Below, piece by piece: positions 34,706 through 44,272 of a stretch of DNA of 64,000 bases (position 1 is the first letter of the stretch; each line of letters starts with the position of its first letter). This DNA comes from Planctomycetota bacterium. Its GTDB lineage: Bacteria; Planctomycetota; Planctomycetia; Planctomycetales; Planctomycetaceae. Under the pieces are notes generated by a model. It made no database searches. It was not told where the DNA came from and saw only the letters and a program-made list of their open reading frames with translations. The stretch lies in contig JACTNB010000034.1 of assembly GCA_014584345.1 (NCBI GenBank), forward strand, positions 1-64,000, in the 5' to 3' direction. The translations under genes were made by a program, and so were the position numbers.

Positions 34706-35546
34706 GTGGTGGCAGACTTTCCACCGGAATTGATATCGCGTCACACCGGGGAAACCAAGCGTGCGCCGCAGAGACATGGGTTTCCGCAAGCAGGCCGACC
34801 AGATCACGAACTTTTTCCGTCGAAACAGCGTTCTGCCGATTGGCCTGTTCGCAAACTGCGGAACGTACTGCAAAGAGGTCGGGCGTGAATTCCTCGGCGA
34901 GCAGGTCCTTGATATCGCAGTGTTGCAACCGCCCCGCCAGCGCGGATATAACCCCTGCTTCCCGGCATGTTTCCAGCACATACCGTAATTGGAGCCGAAA
35001 CTCGGATGCCGGGGAATTCAGCAACTCATTCAAGGAAGGACCGGATTTATCCCAAGTGTCGATTAACAGCCCGGCACATCCCAGTTCACCGATGCGTTGC
35101 ACGAAATCCTGTGTTGCTTGCCTGGAAGTACAGGGCATGAACGAGCGTGCTCCGTGGGCATCGGCGTAGAGGACCGCAATGGCCCGCGGCCGGGTGATTG
35201 CGGCGCGATGCAGAATATGCCGCGCCTGTGTGAATTGCCGTTGCCAGTCCGAGGGATCGGCGATCCCGGAGGGGCCGAGTTTGTAGTAGGCGACATGATT
35301 CCAGTCGGCGCGGATGTCCGTGCGGGCGGTGCTGTCCGCCCAGTCGGTCAACTCGCCCAGCGCGATGCTGAGCGGCATTTTGGAAGTGATGCTGGTGGAG
35401 AAATCCAGGATATCCGATATAATGGAAGGTCGCGCTCGTCCCAAGGACCCTTGATCGGGGTCCTTGATATCGAGCACGTGGCAGCCTCCCGCGATTGCGA
35501 ATCGGGCTTCTGTCACGTTTTTTACGCTTACGAGCAGTCCTGGCAT
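34698..35546 (-). CDS. mfnB: (5-formylfuran-3-yl)methyl phosphate synthase-like protein
   Basis: 282 aa from ATG 35546 (MPGLLVSVKNVTEARFAIAG). LLVSVKN, CHVLDIKDPDQGSLG with the Lys expected to form a Schiff base, and IGELGCAGLLIDTWDKSGPS match MfnB (DUF556/COG1891). MfnB joins two glyceraldehyde-3-phosphate molecules to make the furan precursor of methanofuran. Planctomycetes carry H4MPT/methanofuran-linked C1 genes, which gives a plausible context; no other such gene is in the window. The next gene overlaps its end by 8 bp. Confidence 0.85.
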   Translation of the reverse strand: MPGLLVSVKNVTEARFAIAGGCHVLDIKDPDQGSLGRARPSIISDILDFSTSITSKMPLSIALGELTDWADSTARTDIRADWNHVAYYKLGPSGIADPSDWQRQFTQARHILHRAAITRPRAIAVLYADAHGARSFMPCTSRQATQDFVQRIGELGCAGLLIDTWDKSGPSLNELLNSPASEFRLQLRYVLETCREAGVISALAGRLQHCDIKDLLAEEFTPDLFAVRSAVCEQANRQNAVSTEKVRDLVGLLAETHVSAAHAWFPRCDAISIPVESLPPHA

Positions 35547-35643
35547 CAAGCACCTTTGATCCGTGTGGGGAGGAAAGTTGAATTCCTTCGTGAATTCTTG
35601 CGGAAAGCCTCCAGATTGATCGTGATGTTTTCCGTCAAAACCG

Positions 35644-35649
35644 TATAAT
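35644..35649 (+). promoter_or_regulatory. Possible -10 box of typA
   Basis: TATAAT in a G/C-poor patch about 207 bp upstream of the chosen typA start. A matching -35 at 17 bp is not obvious (CGTGAT at 35621). The rest of the 35547-35855 gap between mfnB and typA shows no gene; leader control elements were not recognised. Confidence 0.3.
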
Positions 35650-35855
35650 CCCGGCACACCGCCAGAGATACCTGCCTGCCCATCCCTCAACAAGCACTCT
35701 CACCTGGGTTGTGATCCGCCTCTCGGTTCCAAGAAATCGACAAGCGCGAATTGAACATCCCGCGTGGCAACTTTGCCTGCCTTGGGGAGAGAATCCGTGG
35801 CCAGATCGCGGTTGCTTCCCGGAAAAAGAACTTCAGAACACGAAATCGGATTTTT

Positions 35856-37721
35856 ATGGCCTCCAGTATGTCACTTTCGGATCCCTGTCAATCGATAACC
35901 GAAAATTCACGACGACGCAATGATCTGCGGAATATTGCGATCATCGCACACGTCGATCATGGCAAAACGACGCTCGTGGATAGCCTGTTAAAGCAATCCG
36001 GGCAATTTCGGGATTCCCAATTGCAGGAAGAATGTATTCTCGACTCGAACGCGCTGGAACGGGAACGGGGAATTACCATTCTCGCCAAGAACATCGCGTT
36101 GACTTTCGAGGGGACGAAAATCAATATCATCGATACGCCCGGACACGCTGATTTCGGAGGCGAGGTCGAACGCGTGTTGAGCATGGCCGATGGGGTGCTG
36201 CTGCTGGTGGATGCCTTCGAAGGTCCCCGCCCGCAAACCCGTTTCGTGCTGACCAAGGCCCTGGAAAAGGGTTTGAAGCCGCTGGTGGTCATCAATAAGA
36301 TCGACCGTCCCGATTGCCGTCCCGACGAAGTGCTCTCCCAGGTATTCGATCTGCTGGTCGAACTGGGGGCCGATGACGAAATCCTCGATTTCCCCTACGT
36401 GTATGCCAGTGGGCGTGCCGGGTATGCGACGCACGATCCCAAGGATCGCAGTGGCACGATCCGCCCCTTGCTGGAAATGATTATTCAGCATGTGCCGGGC
36501 CCCGAGGTCCAGGACGAGCCCTTTCAGATGATCACGACAACGTTGTCTTGGTCGAATTATGTCGGTCGCATCGCGACGGGCCGCATTGTTTCCGGCGAGA
36601 TCAAAACGGGCGAGAAAGTGGTGCTGATTCGCGCGGATGGCAAACGGGAAAACGCGACGGTCGAGCAGGTGGAAGTGTTCAATAACCTGGGGCGTGCTCC
36701 GGTAGACAAGGCCACGGCGGGAGATATCGTGGCCTTAATCGGCCTGCCCGATCCCGAAATTGGCGATACGATCTGCCATCCCTCGATTACAAAGGCCTTG
36801 CCGCGGATTCAGGTGGACGAGCCGACCATTTCCATGACGTTCACCATCAACAGTTCACCGTTTGCGGGGAAATCGGGCAAGTACGTGACCAGTCGACACT
36901 TGCGCGATCGCCTGATGCGGGAACTGCAATCGAACGTGGCACTGCGCGTGGAAGAGACCGGCGTCAAGGAATGTTTTCGGGTTTCCGGGCGAGGCTTGCT
37001 GCACCTTTCGATTCTGATTGAGGAAATGCGTCGCGAAGGCTACGAGTTGTCCGTGGGCAAGCCGGAAGTGATTCGCAAGCAAATCGATGGCAAGTGGTAC
37101 GAACCGTTTGAAGTGCTGGAAGTAGACGTCCCGACGGAAGTCGTGGGGAGCGTGATGGAACTGGTGACCCCCCGCAGAGGCCAGATGCAGGACATGACCT
37201 CCTCGGAATCGGGACAGTCGCACTTGAAATTCCTGATCCCGGCCCGGGGCTTGATCGGTCTGCGGACTCGGCTACTGAATGCGACTCGGGGCGAAGCCGT
37301 GGTGAATCATCGCTTTGATTCCTACCGCCAACTGGAAGGGGAACTGCCCGGTCGTGCGAACGGCGTGCTGATTTCCCAACTTCCCGGCAAGGCCTCTGCC
37401 TATGCGTTGTGGAAATTGCAGGAGCGGACCGAACTGTTCATTCCACCCGGAACCGAAGTGTACGAGGGGATGATTGTCGGCGAAAACTCCCGGGAAAACG
37501 ACATGGTGGTGAATCCCGTTCGGGAAAAGAAATTGACCAATGTTCGTGCTTCCGGCTCCGACGATGCGATTTTGTTGAAGCCGCCTCGCGATATGTCCCT
37601 GGAAGTGGCCCTCGAATATATCGAACGCGATGAGTACGTCGAGGTCACGCCCGATGCCATCCGCCTGCGAAAGATCGGGTTGACGGAAAACGAGCGGAAA
37701 CGCAAGCAGTCGCAGGAGTAA
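35856..37721 (+). CDS. typA: Ribosome-associated GTPase TypA/BipA
   Basis: 621 aa from ATG 35856 (the ATG at 35868 is possible), close to the usual 605-615. NIAIIAHVDHGKTTLVD (G1), RGITILAKN (switch), DTPGHADFGGEVERVL (G3), VINKIDRPD (G4) and YASGRAGYA (G5 region) make a translational GTPase; domains II, III and V and the TypA-specific C-terminus (GQMQDMTSSESGQSHLKFLI, PARGLIGLRTRLL, ENDMVVNPVREKKLTNVR) follow. It acts on the ribosome in 50S assembly and in stress or cold adaptation. Confidence 0.96.
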   Translation: MASSMSLSDPCQSITENSRRRNDLRNIAIIAHVDHGKTTLVDSLLKQSGQFRDSQLQEECILDSNALERERGITILAKNIALTFEGTKINIIDTPGHADFGGEVERVLSMADGVLLLVDAFEGPRPQTRFVLTKALEKGLKPLVVINKIDRPDCRPDEVLSQVFDLLVELGADDEILDFPYVYASGRAGYATHDPKDRSGTIRPLLEMIIQHVPGPEVQDEPFQMITTTLSWSNYVGRIATGRIVSGEIKTGEKVVLIRADGKRENATVEQVEVFNNLGRAPVDKATAGDIVALIGLPDPEIGDTICHPSITKALPRIQVDEPTISMTFTINSSPFAGKSGKYVTSRHLRDRLMRELQSNVALRVEETGVKECFRVSGRGLLHLSILIEEMRREGYELSVGKPEVIRKQIDGKWYEPFEVLEVDVPTEVVGSVMELVTPRRGQMQDMTSSESGQSHLKFLIPARGLIGLRTRLLNATRGEAVVNHRFDSYRQLEGELPGRANGVLISQLPGKASAYALWKLQERTELFIPPGTEVYEGMIVGENSRENDMVVNPVREKKLTNVRASGSDDAILLKPPRDMSLEVALEYIERDEYVEVTPDAIRLRKIGLTENERKRKQSQE

Positions 37722-37771
37722 TGGGGGCTGCTGCACTCATGCGGGCAGCCGCGGCAACACCGCGGCAGGTC

Positions 37772-38698
37772 TCATGCCTGGGGAGGAGTGGGGCCAGCGG
37801 GCTGCGGATCATGCCGATGCGGGTACGGTTCAATATGGACCAGTACGTTGCGGACTTCGTGAAACTCCTGCAGCAGGCGATCCTTCACCAGGTGGCTGAT
37901 GCGGTGTCCCTGCTCGACGGTTAATTCGGCGCGGACTTCGATGTGCATGTCGACAAGGTATTCCAGCCCGGATTTGCGAACCAGTAGGGTTTCGATTTCC
38001 TGCACTCCCTCGACCTTCTCGGCGGCTTGACGAATCGCGGCGACCAGGGAGGAATCGGCCTGAATGTCCATCAGATCCCGGGCGCTGCCTCGAAACAGAT
38101 GGATGCCCGAGAGAATGATGATCGTGGAAACCATTAGCGCGGCAAGTGGATCGATCCAGGCGTATTCGGGGCCTCCCCAGCGAATGATTCCCAGGCTGAA
38201 GAGCACGGCCAGCGAGCAGAAGGCATCGTTTCGGTGGTCCCAGGCATTGGCCAGGATCGATGCGGAGCCCGTGCGACGGCTGATGCGAATGTTGTAGCGG
38301 AACAGACCTTCCTTGAGCAGCACATTTCCCGCGGCTATCGCGAGGATCCACCAGTCCGTTGTGGGAGGGGCCTTGCCCATCCGCTGGAGTGATTCCCAGG
38401 CGACAATCGCACCCGAGACGATGATCGCCACCGCGACGTTCGTGGCGGCGATACCCTCGGCTCGCGAATGGCCATAGGGATGTTCTTCATCCGCGGGACG
38501 CTGAGCCACATTGAGGCCGTACAGCACGGCAATCGAGGTGAGGGCATCGCCCAGGGAATTCACGGCATCGGCCACCAGCGCGCCGGATCGTGCCAGCACT
38601 CCGACGGCCAACTTGGTCAACCCGAGAGCGAAATTCACCCCCAGGCCGACGAAAGCCGCGCGGTAGGCGTCTCGATAGCGGTGATTGCTTGAAGTCAT
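37772..38698 (-). CDS. Cation diffusion facilitator (CDF) transporter
   Basis: 308 aa. Six membrane helices; metal-site segments ALVADAVNSLGDALTS (helix 2) and ANAWDHRNDAFCSLA (helix 5, HxxxD). The first site has Asn where many CDFs have His (DAVNSLGD), so metal choice may differ from zinc. HPYGHSRAEGIAA is the conserved loop. A C-terminal cytoplasmic domain (IRQAAEKVEGVQEIETLLVR) and a His-rich end (HIEPYPHRHDPQ) follow. It exports divalent metal ions using the proton gradient. Confidence 0.9.
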   Translation of the reverse strand: MTSSNHRYRDAYRAAFVGLGVNFALGLTKLAVGVLARSGALVADAVNSLGDALTSIAVLYGLNVAQRPADEEHPYGHSRAEGIAATNVAVAIIVSGAIVAWESLQRMGKAPPTTDWWILAIAAGNVLLKEGLFRYNIRISRRTGSASILANAWDHRNDAFCSLAVLFSLGIIRWGGPEYAWIDPLAALMVSTIIILSGIHLFRGSARDLMDIQADSSLVAAIRQAAEKVEGVQEIETLLVRKSGLEYLVDMHIEVRAELTVEQGHRISHLVKDRLLQEFHEVRNVLVHIEPYPHRHDPQPAGPTPPQA

Positions 38699-38791
38699 GC
38701 GTGAGCCGGATGCTGCATATAATTGCCAGGAATTTACCGAGATCGTGAATCACGGACGGGAAACTGCTGAAACCGCGTCGGGGGAGGATTT

Positions 38792-39616
38792 TCAGGCATT
38801 GCCGGGGCGGTCCAAAGCCGCCAGCAGGATGCCGGTGGCGACGGACACATTCAGCGAGCCGACGTCGCCTGTCGCCGGGATCTGACAGATTTCGTCGCAA
38901 TGTTCCAGCACCAGTCGGCGCAAGCCTTTTTGTTCGTTCCCGACGACAATCAGCCAGGGGCGTTCGCGATCGACTTGCCAGACGGATCGTTCCGCGTGTT
39001 CCGAGGTGCCCAGGTTCCATAACCCGACCCGGCGAGAGAGCTTCAAGGCGCGATTGAGGTTCGATTCGACGGCAAACGGGACGGATTCCACACCCCCGGC
39101 AGCGATGTCGTACACGGTGGCGTTGATGGGCGCGGAGGCATTCTTGGTCACCACGATGCCTCGCACTCCGAAGAAACCAGCCGAGCGAAAAATAGCTCCT
39201 ACGTTGTGCGGATCCTGCAGGGAGTCGAGCGCCAGCCACAACCCGGGTTGACTGGCCGAGGTTCTGGTGCCGGCATCGCTCCAGAGGGTATCGAGACTGA
39301 CGGGAAGCCTGGGGGCGACCCGGGCAAAGGCGTGGCCAATGCGTTCCTGCTTGGGCCCCTTGATTTTTTCAGGCTTGTTGTCCTTCTGTTCACGAAACTT
39401 CAAGGGGATTTTCGCTTCCTCGGCCAGTTCGGCCAGTCGAATCCACAAGCCTTGGGGTTCGTTGAGGAACACCAGTTCCTTGACGTCTTGTGGGCGATGC
39501 TTGATCGCGGCGCGCACGCTGTGCGGATTTTTCAATTCGAGCCAGGGATCGACTTGTTCGGTTTGAGCCGGCGAGGCAAGGGGACGTTTCTGTTTACGCT
39601 GATTTTTTTCCCGCAA
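38792..39616 (-). CDS. rlmB: SpoU-family RNA 2'-O-methyltransferase (RlmB type)
   Basis: 274 aa. A substrate-binding N-terminal part of about 100 residues precedes the SPOUT fold: LDSLQDPHNVGAIFRSAGFF (motif 1), IVVGNEQKGLRRLVLEHCDE (motif 2) and IPATGDVGSLNVSVATGILL (motif 3), the trefoil-knot SAM site. RlmB methylates a G in 23S rRNA; a tRNA target cannot be excluded. The N-terminal lysine/glutamine-rich tail (MREKNQRKQKRP) and an insert (KDNKPEKIKGPKQERI) are longer than usual. Confidence 0.87.
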   Translation of the reverse strand: MREKNQRKQKRPLASPAQTEQVDPWLELKNPHSVRAAIKHRPQDVKELVFLNEPQGLWIRLAELAEEAKIPLKFREQKDNKPEKIKGPKQERIGHAFARVAPRLPVSLDTLWSDAGTRTSASQPGLWLALDSLQDPHNVGAIFRSAGFFGVRGIVVTKNASAPINATVYDIAAGGVESVPFAVESNLNRALKLSRRVGLWNLGTSEHAERSVWQVDRERPWLIVVGNEQKGLRRLVLEHCDEICQIPATGDVGSLNVSVATGILLAALDRPGNA

Positions 39617-39905
39617 GACACTCTCCTCCGAGGATAGCCCCGCTGCTGTTCCGCAGGGGCATGGTGCAAAACAGGCATTCTACCGTGGAATGCCCGAAGA
39701 ACAATCACCACGGGGCGGCACGCGGGAATGGTGGGGAGGAACTTTTCCGAATGGGTAAGCTTCCCAAAGAAAATTCCGTGGTTTTTAAGCAGGGAACGCG
39801 ACAAAGAAGGGCCGGACGGGCCTAATAACACAGGGGATCTTGTCGAGAAAATTCCTGGAAAATCGGCTGCGTACCTCGCGTTGCAGACTCCCTGCACCTG
39901 GGAAG

Positions 39906-40820
39906 TCATGTTTCTGTATCTTCCGCGTTGCCGTTTTGACGGTGGTGACCGGCGAGAAATTGTTGGGGGGAAAGTCCGTACACACGTTTGAAGGCCCGGG
40001 AAAACTGGAAGGCGTCGCGGAAGCCGATGCGTCGGGCAACCTGTTTGACGAGCAACCCTTCGTCGAGCAGCAGCGAAGCGGCCAGGTTCATTTTCTGCCG
40101 GACCAGATACTGGTAAGCACCACTGCTGCCAAAGCGGTGAAACAGGCGCGAGAGATACACGGGAGTGACGCGGCATTCCCGGGCTACGTCTTCCACTGTA
40201 CTCAGTTGCAGGCAGCGGCGTTGCATGTGCGCGCGAATTCGCTGGTAGGTATCGAAGGAACGTGGTCGTTCACGTCCTTCGGCCATGCTACGCTGGCGGA
40301 TTTTGAGCAGCAGCAAGCGGACGAGTGTCGCGCACAATTCGGGTGAAACTTGGCAGTCCTCGCGCGATTCGCGGTCCAGGTCATCGAAGAGGTCTTCGAG
40401 TTCGTGCGCTGCGGTCATCCGCAGTGGCCTGCCTTGGGCAAGCCCCGCGTCACTCAGCAATTTGGGGACTTTCCGGCCTGCGATATCCACGTAATATTTG
40501 CGCATGGGGTGCCGGGGATCGTTGCGGATGACATGGGGGACGCCGGGACCGTATGCAAAAACAACACCGGGCATGAGGGGATAACCTTCACCCTGCAACA
40601 TCAGGGTTCCCTTGCCCTCGACCACCAGTTCAATCCCATAATAAGGGAAGGTACTGCGATTGACGCAGTATTCGGGCCTCATCCGTTCGACACCCCCGCA
40701 AACGACCACCAGGTCGTCGTGTCTGGCAGGGGCGAGATTGAGGTAGTAGCGCCGTGCCTCGCTCACCTGCCGGGAGACAAAAGCGGGTTCCTGGAGCAAA
40801 TCGGGTGATTTTATTGCCAT
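39906..40820 (-). CDS. AraC-family transcriptional regulator
   Basis: 304 aa. A cupin sensor domain (about 25-170: FPYYGIELVVEGKGTLMLQG, MPGVVFAYGPGVPHVIRNDP) precedes two C-terminal HTH motifs (LSTVEDVARECRVTPVYLSR and LLVKQVARRIGFRDAFQFSR) with the AraC ending FKRVYGLSPQQFL. It is divergent from the sugar-acid cluster starting at 40923 and probably activates it in response to its sugar. The 102-bp intergenic gap contains a dyad at 40835-40867. Confidence 0.92.
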   Translation of the reverse strand: MAIKSPDLLQEPAFVSRQVSEARRYYLNLAPARHDDLVVVCGGVERMRPEYCVNRSTFPYYGIELVVEGKGTLMLQGEGYPLMPGVVFAYGPGVPHVIRNDPRHPMRKYYVDIAGRKVPKLLSDAGLAQGRPLRMTAAHELEDLFDDLDRESREDCQVSPELCATLVRLLLLKIRQRSMAEGRERPRSFDTYQRIRAHMQRRCLQLSTVEDVARECRVTPVYLSRLFHRFGSSGAYQYLVRQKMNLAASLLLDEGLLVKQVARRIGFRDAFQFSRAFKRVYGLSPQQFLAGHHRQNGNAEDTET

Positions 40821-40834
40821 GTAAAACAGGTTAA

Positions 40835-40867
40835 GAATAGCAATGGGTTTGTCAAGTTCGGCTATTC
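40835..40867. promoter_or_regulatory. Inverted repeat between araC-type regulator and uxaE-like gene
   Basis: GAATAGC (40835-40841) and GCTATTC (40861-40867) form a dyad with centres 26 bp apart, in the only control region shared by the regulator and the catabolic operon. It is a natural candidate for the regulator's binding site, though AraC proteins often prefer direct repeats. Confidence 0.4.
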
Positions 40868-40922
40868 CTGCCGAGAGGGGGACCTATCACAATGGGACTT
40901 TTCCCCTGCACAGGATGAATTT

Positions 40923-42170
40923 ATGCTCACTCTGGAAAAGTATTCGTTTGGCGTGGGAGATCGCTTTGGGCATCAGGCCCGCGCACAGCTCCGTGCCTTT
41001 GAACTGCTGGCGGAATCCGGCGTGGATGTTGTTCCCGTCTGGAACAAGTCGAACCGCGAGCATACGTTTGTTGGCTCGCATCCCCGGAGCGTGCGGGCTG
41101 CCGCCCAGGAGGCGATAACGGAACGGGGCTGGAAGAAATCCTGGTATGTCGACGCCGATCACATCCAGACGAGCACGGTGGAGCCGTTTCTGGAGTGCTC
41201 GAACTTCTTTACGATCGACGTGGCCAGTTCGATCGGTCAACCGGCGGCCCCCGCGGATGTCGCCGCTTTTGTGGCCCGTCATCCGGAATTAACCGGCGCG
41301 GTTGCGGTTTCAGGTTTGGAACATTCGCTGGAAGTATCAGCCGAGGAGGTGCAGCGCATTGCCCGGCAGTATTTGCTGGCGGTTCAGTCGGCAGCCGAGA
41401 CGTATCGCCACATTGTCGAGCGGAAGGGAAGCGGGACCTTTATTCCCGAAGTCTCGATGGACGAGACCGACCTGCCCCAGACTCCACTGGAGTTGCTCGT
41501 GATCCTGGCGGCATTCGCGGACGAACAGGTGCCTCTGCAGACCTTTGCGCCAAAATTCACGGGTCGGTTTAATAAAGGTGTCGATTACGTGGGGGACCTG
41601 GACCGGTTCGAGAGGGAATTCAATGACGATCTGGCGGTGTTGGCCCATGCCATCCAGGTCTACGGACTGCCGACGAATTTGAAGTTGAGTGTACACAGCG
41701 GCAGCGACAAATTCAGTCTTTACCCAATCATTCGCCGGGCTTTGGACCGGACAGGCGCGGGGATTCATGTGAAGACCGCGGGGACGACCTGGCTGGAAGA
41801 GATGATCGGTCTGGCGGAAGCGGGCGGTGACGGGTTGGCGCTGGCCCGGGAGATCTATACGTATTCGCTGGAACATGTCGACGAGTTATGCGCCCCCTAC
41901 GCCAGCGTGATCGATATCGATCGCACCCGCTTGCCCGCGGTCTCCACGGTTGCCTCCTGGACGGGTCCAGAGTTTGCGAAATCCCTGAGGCACATCCCGA
42001 CGGAACCGCGGTTCAATCCGCACATGCGGCAACTGCTGCACGTTTCGTTCAAGGTCGCTGCCAAGTCTGGCAGCCGTTACACCGATTTACTAAAGGCCAA
42101 CGAGGCGATCGTTTCCGAGCAGGTCACGCAAAACCTTTTCGAACGTCATCTCAACCCCTTGTTTTCGTGA
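40923..42170 (+). CDS. uxaE: Tagaturonate epimerase family protein
   Basis: 415 aa, beginning MLTLEKYSFGVGDRFGHQA. SWYVDADHIQTSTVEPFLE and FAPKFTGRFNKGVDYVGDLD resemble UxaE of Thermotoga maritima (TM0440), which interconverts tagaturonate and fructuronate. Conserved metal-type His and Asp/Glu residues occur in DADHI, in LSVHSGSDKFSLYPIIRR and in IHVKTAGTTWLEE. The protein is about 60 residues shorter than the Thermotoga enzyme, so its substrate may differ. It starts a tight cluster with two oxidoreductases and an isomerase. Confidence 0.75.
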   Translation: MLTLEKYSFGVGDRFGHQARAQLRAFELLAESGVDVVPVWNKSNREHTFVGSHPRSVRAAAQEAITERGWKKSWYVDADHIQTSTVEPFLECSNFFTIDVASSIGQPAAPADVAAFVARHPELTGAVAVSGLEHSLEVSAEEVQRIARQYLLAVQSAAETYRHIVERKGSGTFIPEVSMDETDLPQTPLELLVILAAFADEQVPLQTFAPKFTGRFNKGVDYVGDLDRFEREFNDDLAVLAHAIQVYGLPTNLKLSVHSGSDKFSLYPIIRRALDRTGAGIHVKTAGTTWLEEMIGLAEAGGDGLALAREIYTYSLEHVDELCAPYASVIDIDRTRLPAVSTVASWTGPEFAKSLRHIPTEPRFNPHMRQLLHVSFKVAAKSGSRYTDLLKANEAIVSEQVTQNLFERHLNPLFS

Positions 42171-42177
42171 GTGCTAC

Positions 42178-43149
42178 ATGACTGGAATCGATCGCAACAC
42201 GCCGGGCACTCCCTTGCCGCGACGCCCGCTGGGAAAAACAGGTCTGCAACTGCCGATCCTCGGTTTTGGCGCCTCGTCGCTGGGTCAGGAGTTTCGCGAA
42301 GTGCAGCTCGACGAAGCGTTGGAAAGCGTGCGTGTAGCGCTGGACTGCGGGCTGAACCTTATCGACACTTCTCCCTTCTACGGGCGGGGCATGTCCGAAG
42401 TGCTGCTGGGCATCGCCCTGCGGGATGTTCCCCGCGAGGATTATCTGCTCTGTACAAAGCTGGGGCGATACGACCTTGGTCATTTTGATTTTTCGGCAAA
42501 GCGGGTTGCGGAAAGCGTGGATGTGAGCCTGCATCGTCTTCGTACCGATCACATCGATATCATGCTGTGTCACGACATCGAATTCGTGCCCTTGCAACAG
42601 ATCATCGAGGAAACACTTCCCGCGTTGCGAAAGATTCAGCAGGCGGGCAAAGTCCGATTTGTCGGGATCAGCGGATATCCCATGAAAATCTTCCAGACGG
42701 TATCCGCGCGAGCCGAGCTTGATTGTGTGCTGTCGTATAATCAGTACACGTTGCAGAACACCCGATTTGTCGACGAGTGCGTGCCCGCCCTGAAAGCCGC
42801 GGGAGTGGGGACGATGAATGCGGGGCCATTTTCGGCGCGGCTGTTGACCAACGCTCCGTTGCCAGGCTGGCTCAAGGAACCGGAAGAAGTTCGCTTGGCA
42901 GCCCGCCGGGCTGCGGAGTTCTGCGCGCGGCAGGGGGTGGACATTGCCCAGTTGGCGTTGCAGTTTTCCTGTTCACACCCCGATTTGGCGACTACGATTG
43001 CCGGGAGCGCGAACCCCGCCAATATCCGCAAATGGGCGGAGTGGCTATCGCAGCCCCTCGACGAGTCCCTGCTGCGAGACGTGCAGGCGATTTTTGCTCC
43101 CGTGAAGAATATCGGCCATTTAGAAGGATTACCGGAGAACAACGGATGA
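42178..43149 (+). CDS. Aldo/keto reductase, L-galactose/L-fucose dehydrogenase-like
   Basis: 323 aa. LGKTGLQLPILGFGASSLG, NLIDTSPFYGRGMSEVLLG (catalytic Asp and Tyr), LLCTKLGRYDLG (catalytic Lys), IDIMLCHDIEF (catalytic His) and TTIAGSANPANI (cofactor end) are aldo/keto reductase signatures. The DTSPFYG/DLGHFDFSAKRV segment resembles plant L-galactose dehydrogenase and bacterial L-fucose dehydrogenase. It probably oxidises a sugar to its lactone using NAD(P). It follows the epimerase by 7 bp. Confidence 0.88.
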   Translation: MTGIDRNTPGTPLPRRPLGKTGLQLPILGFGASSLGQEFREVQLDEALESVRVALDCGLNLIDTSPFYGRGMSEVLLGIALRDVPREDYLLCTKLGRYDLGHFDFSAKRVAESVDVSLHRLRTDHIDIMLCHDIEFVPLQQIIEETLPALRKIQQAGKVRFVGISGYPMKIFQTVSARAELDCVLSYNQYTLQNTRFVDECVPALKAAGVGTMNAGPFSARLLTNAPLPGWLKEPEEVRLAARRAAEFCARQGVDIAQLALQFSCSHPDLATTIAGSANPANIRKWAEWLSQPLDESLLRDVQAIFAPVKNIGHLEGLPENNG

Positions 43150-44174
43150 AGGCCCTGCAACTCGAATCGCCCCTGGTCTGGAAGACCATCGAGATCCCCG
43201 AACCTCCTCTGCCTGGTCCCGAGGATGTCCTGTTCCGTGTGCATCGCATGGGTGTGTGTGGCACCGATCTGGGGGGCTATCTGGGGAAAATGCCCTTCTT
43301 TTCCTATCCACGCATTCCCGGCCATGAACTGGGAGTGGAAGTGATTGAGGTTGGCAGCCGCGTTACGCATCTTCAGCCTGGCGACCGCTGTGCCGTTGAA
43401 CCCTACATGAATTGCCAGACCTGTTATGCCTGCCGGCGCGGTTTCACGAATTGCTGCGAACATAACCAGACGCTGGGGGTGATGTGCGATGGGGGGTTGA
43501 CTTCCCGGATGGTGTTGCCGGGGCGGAAATTGCATCGTGCCAATGCACTGACGTACGATCAGGCCGCCCTGGTCGAGACATTGGCGATTGGCTGTCATGC
43601 GGTGAATCGTGGGGCCGCCCGGCCCGGGGAGTACGTGCTGATTTTAGGAGCCGGGCCGATCGGATTATCCGCCCTCGAATTCGTGAAACTCTCGGGGGCG
43701 ACGCCGATCGTGGCCGATATCAGCGAAAGCCGGCTGCGATTTGTGCGTGAGACCATGGGCGTTCGTCACACGCTGCGAATACAGGGGGATGCCAGCGATA
43801 TCGAGCAGATGGCGAGCATCACTAACAATCAACTGGCGGATCTGGTGATCGATGCGACGGGAAACAACCGTTCGATGACCCGGGCCTTTGAGTTTACGTC
43901 GTTTGCCGGGCGGATTGTGTACGTTGGCATCACTCAGCAAACACTGGAATTTCCTCAGGCACCGCTGGTGCATCGCCGCGAATTGACGATCCTGGCCAGT
44001 CGCAACGCGGTCAGCGGGGATTTCACCCGGATCATTGCGCTGATCGAGGATGGGAAAATTGATACCGCTCCCTGGATAACGCATCATGCGGCCTTCGACG
44101 AGGTGCCGGATATTTTTCCTCGTTGGGTCGAACCGGAAACCGGCGTCATCAAGGCCATGATCGACATTACCTGA
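43146..44174 (+). CDS. Zinc-dependent alcohol dehydrogenase (MDR family)
   Basis: 342 aa; ATG 43146 overlaps the previous stop in ATGA form. GVCGTDLGGYLG and IPGHELGVEVIEVG hold the catalytic zinc Cys and His-Glu. The structural zinc Cys cluster is present in CQTCYACRRGFTNCC. LILGAGPIGLSALEF is the NAD-binding loop. The group includes sorbitol and galactitol dehydrogenases and the L-idonate type. In this cluster it probably oxidises or reduces the sugar acid handled by UxaE. Confidence 0.9.
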   Translation: MKALQLESPLVWKTIEIPEPPLPGPEDVLFRVHRMGVCGTDLGGYLGKMPFFSYPRIPGHELGVEVIEVGSRVTHLQPGDRCAVEPYMNCQTCYACRRGFTNCCEHNQTLGVMCDGGLTSRMVLPGRKLHRANALTYDQAALVETLAIGCHAVNRGAARPGEYVLILGAGPIGLSALEFVKLSGATPIVADISESRLRFVRETMGVRHTLRIQGDASDIEQMASITNNQLADLVIDATGNNRSMTRAFEFTSFAGRIVYVGITQQTLEFPQAPLVHRRELTILASRNAVSGDFTRIIALIEDGKIDTAPWITHHAAFDEVPDIFPRWVEPETGVIKAMIDIT

Positions 44175-44272
44175 TGTGAAATCGCCCAGGGCGAGCCACG
44201 ATTCCATACGCAGCCCGGGAAGGGTTTCCCCCGATTCTTGTCAGGCCCGCAAATTTAAAATCGAGGAACAGC

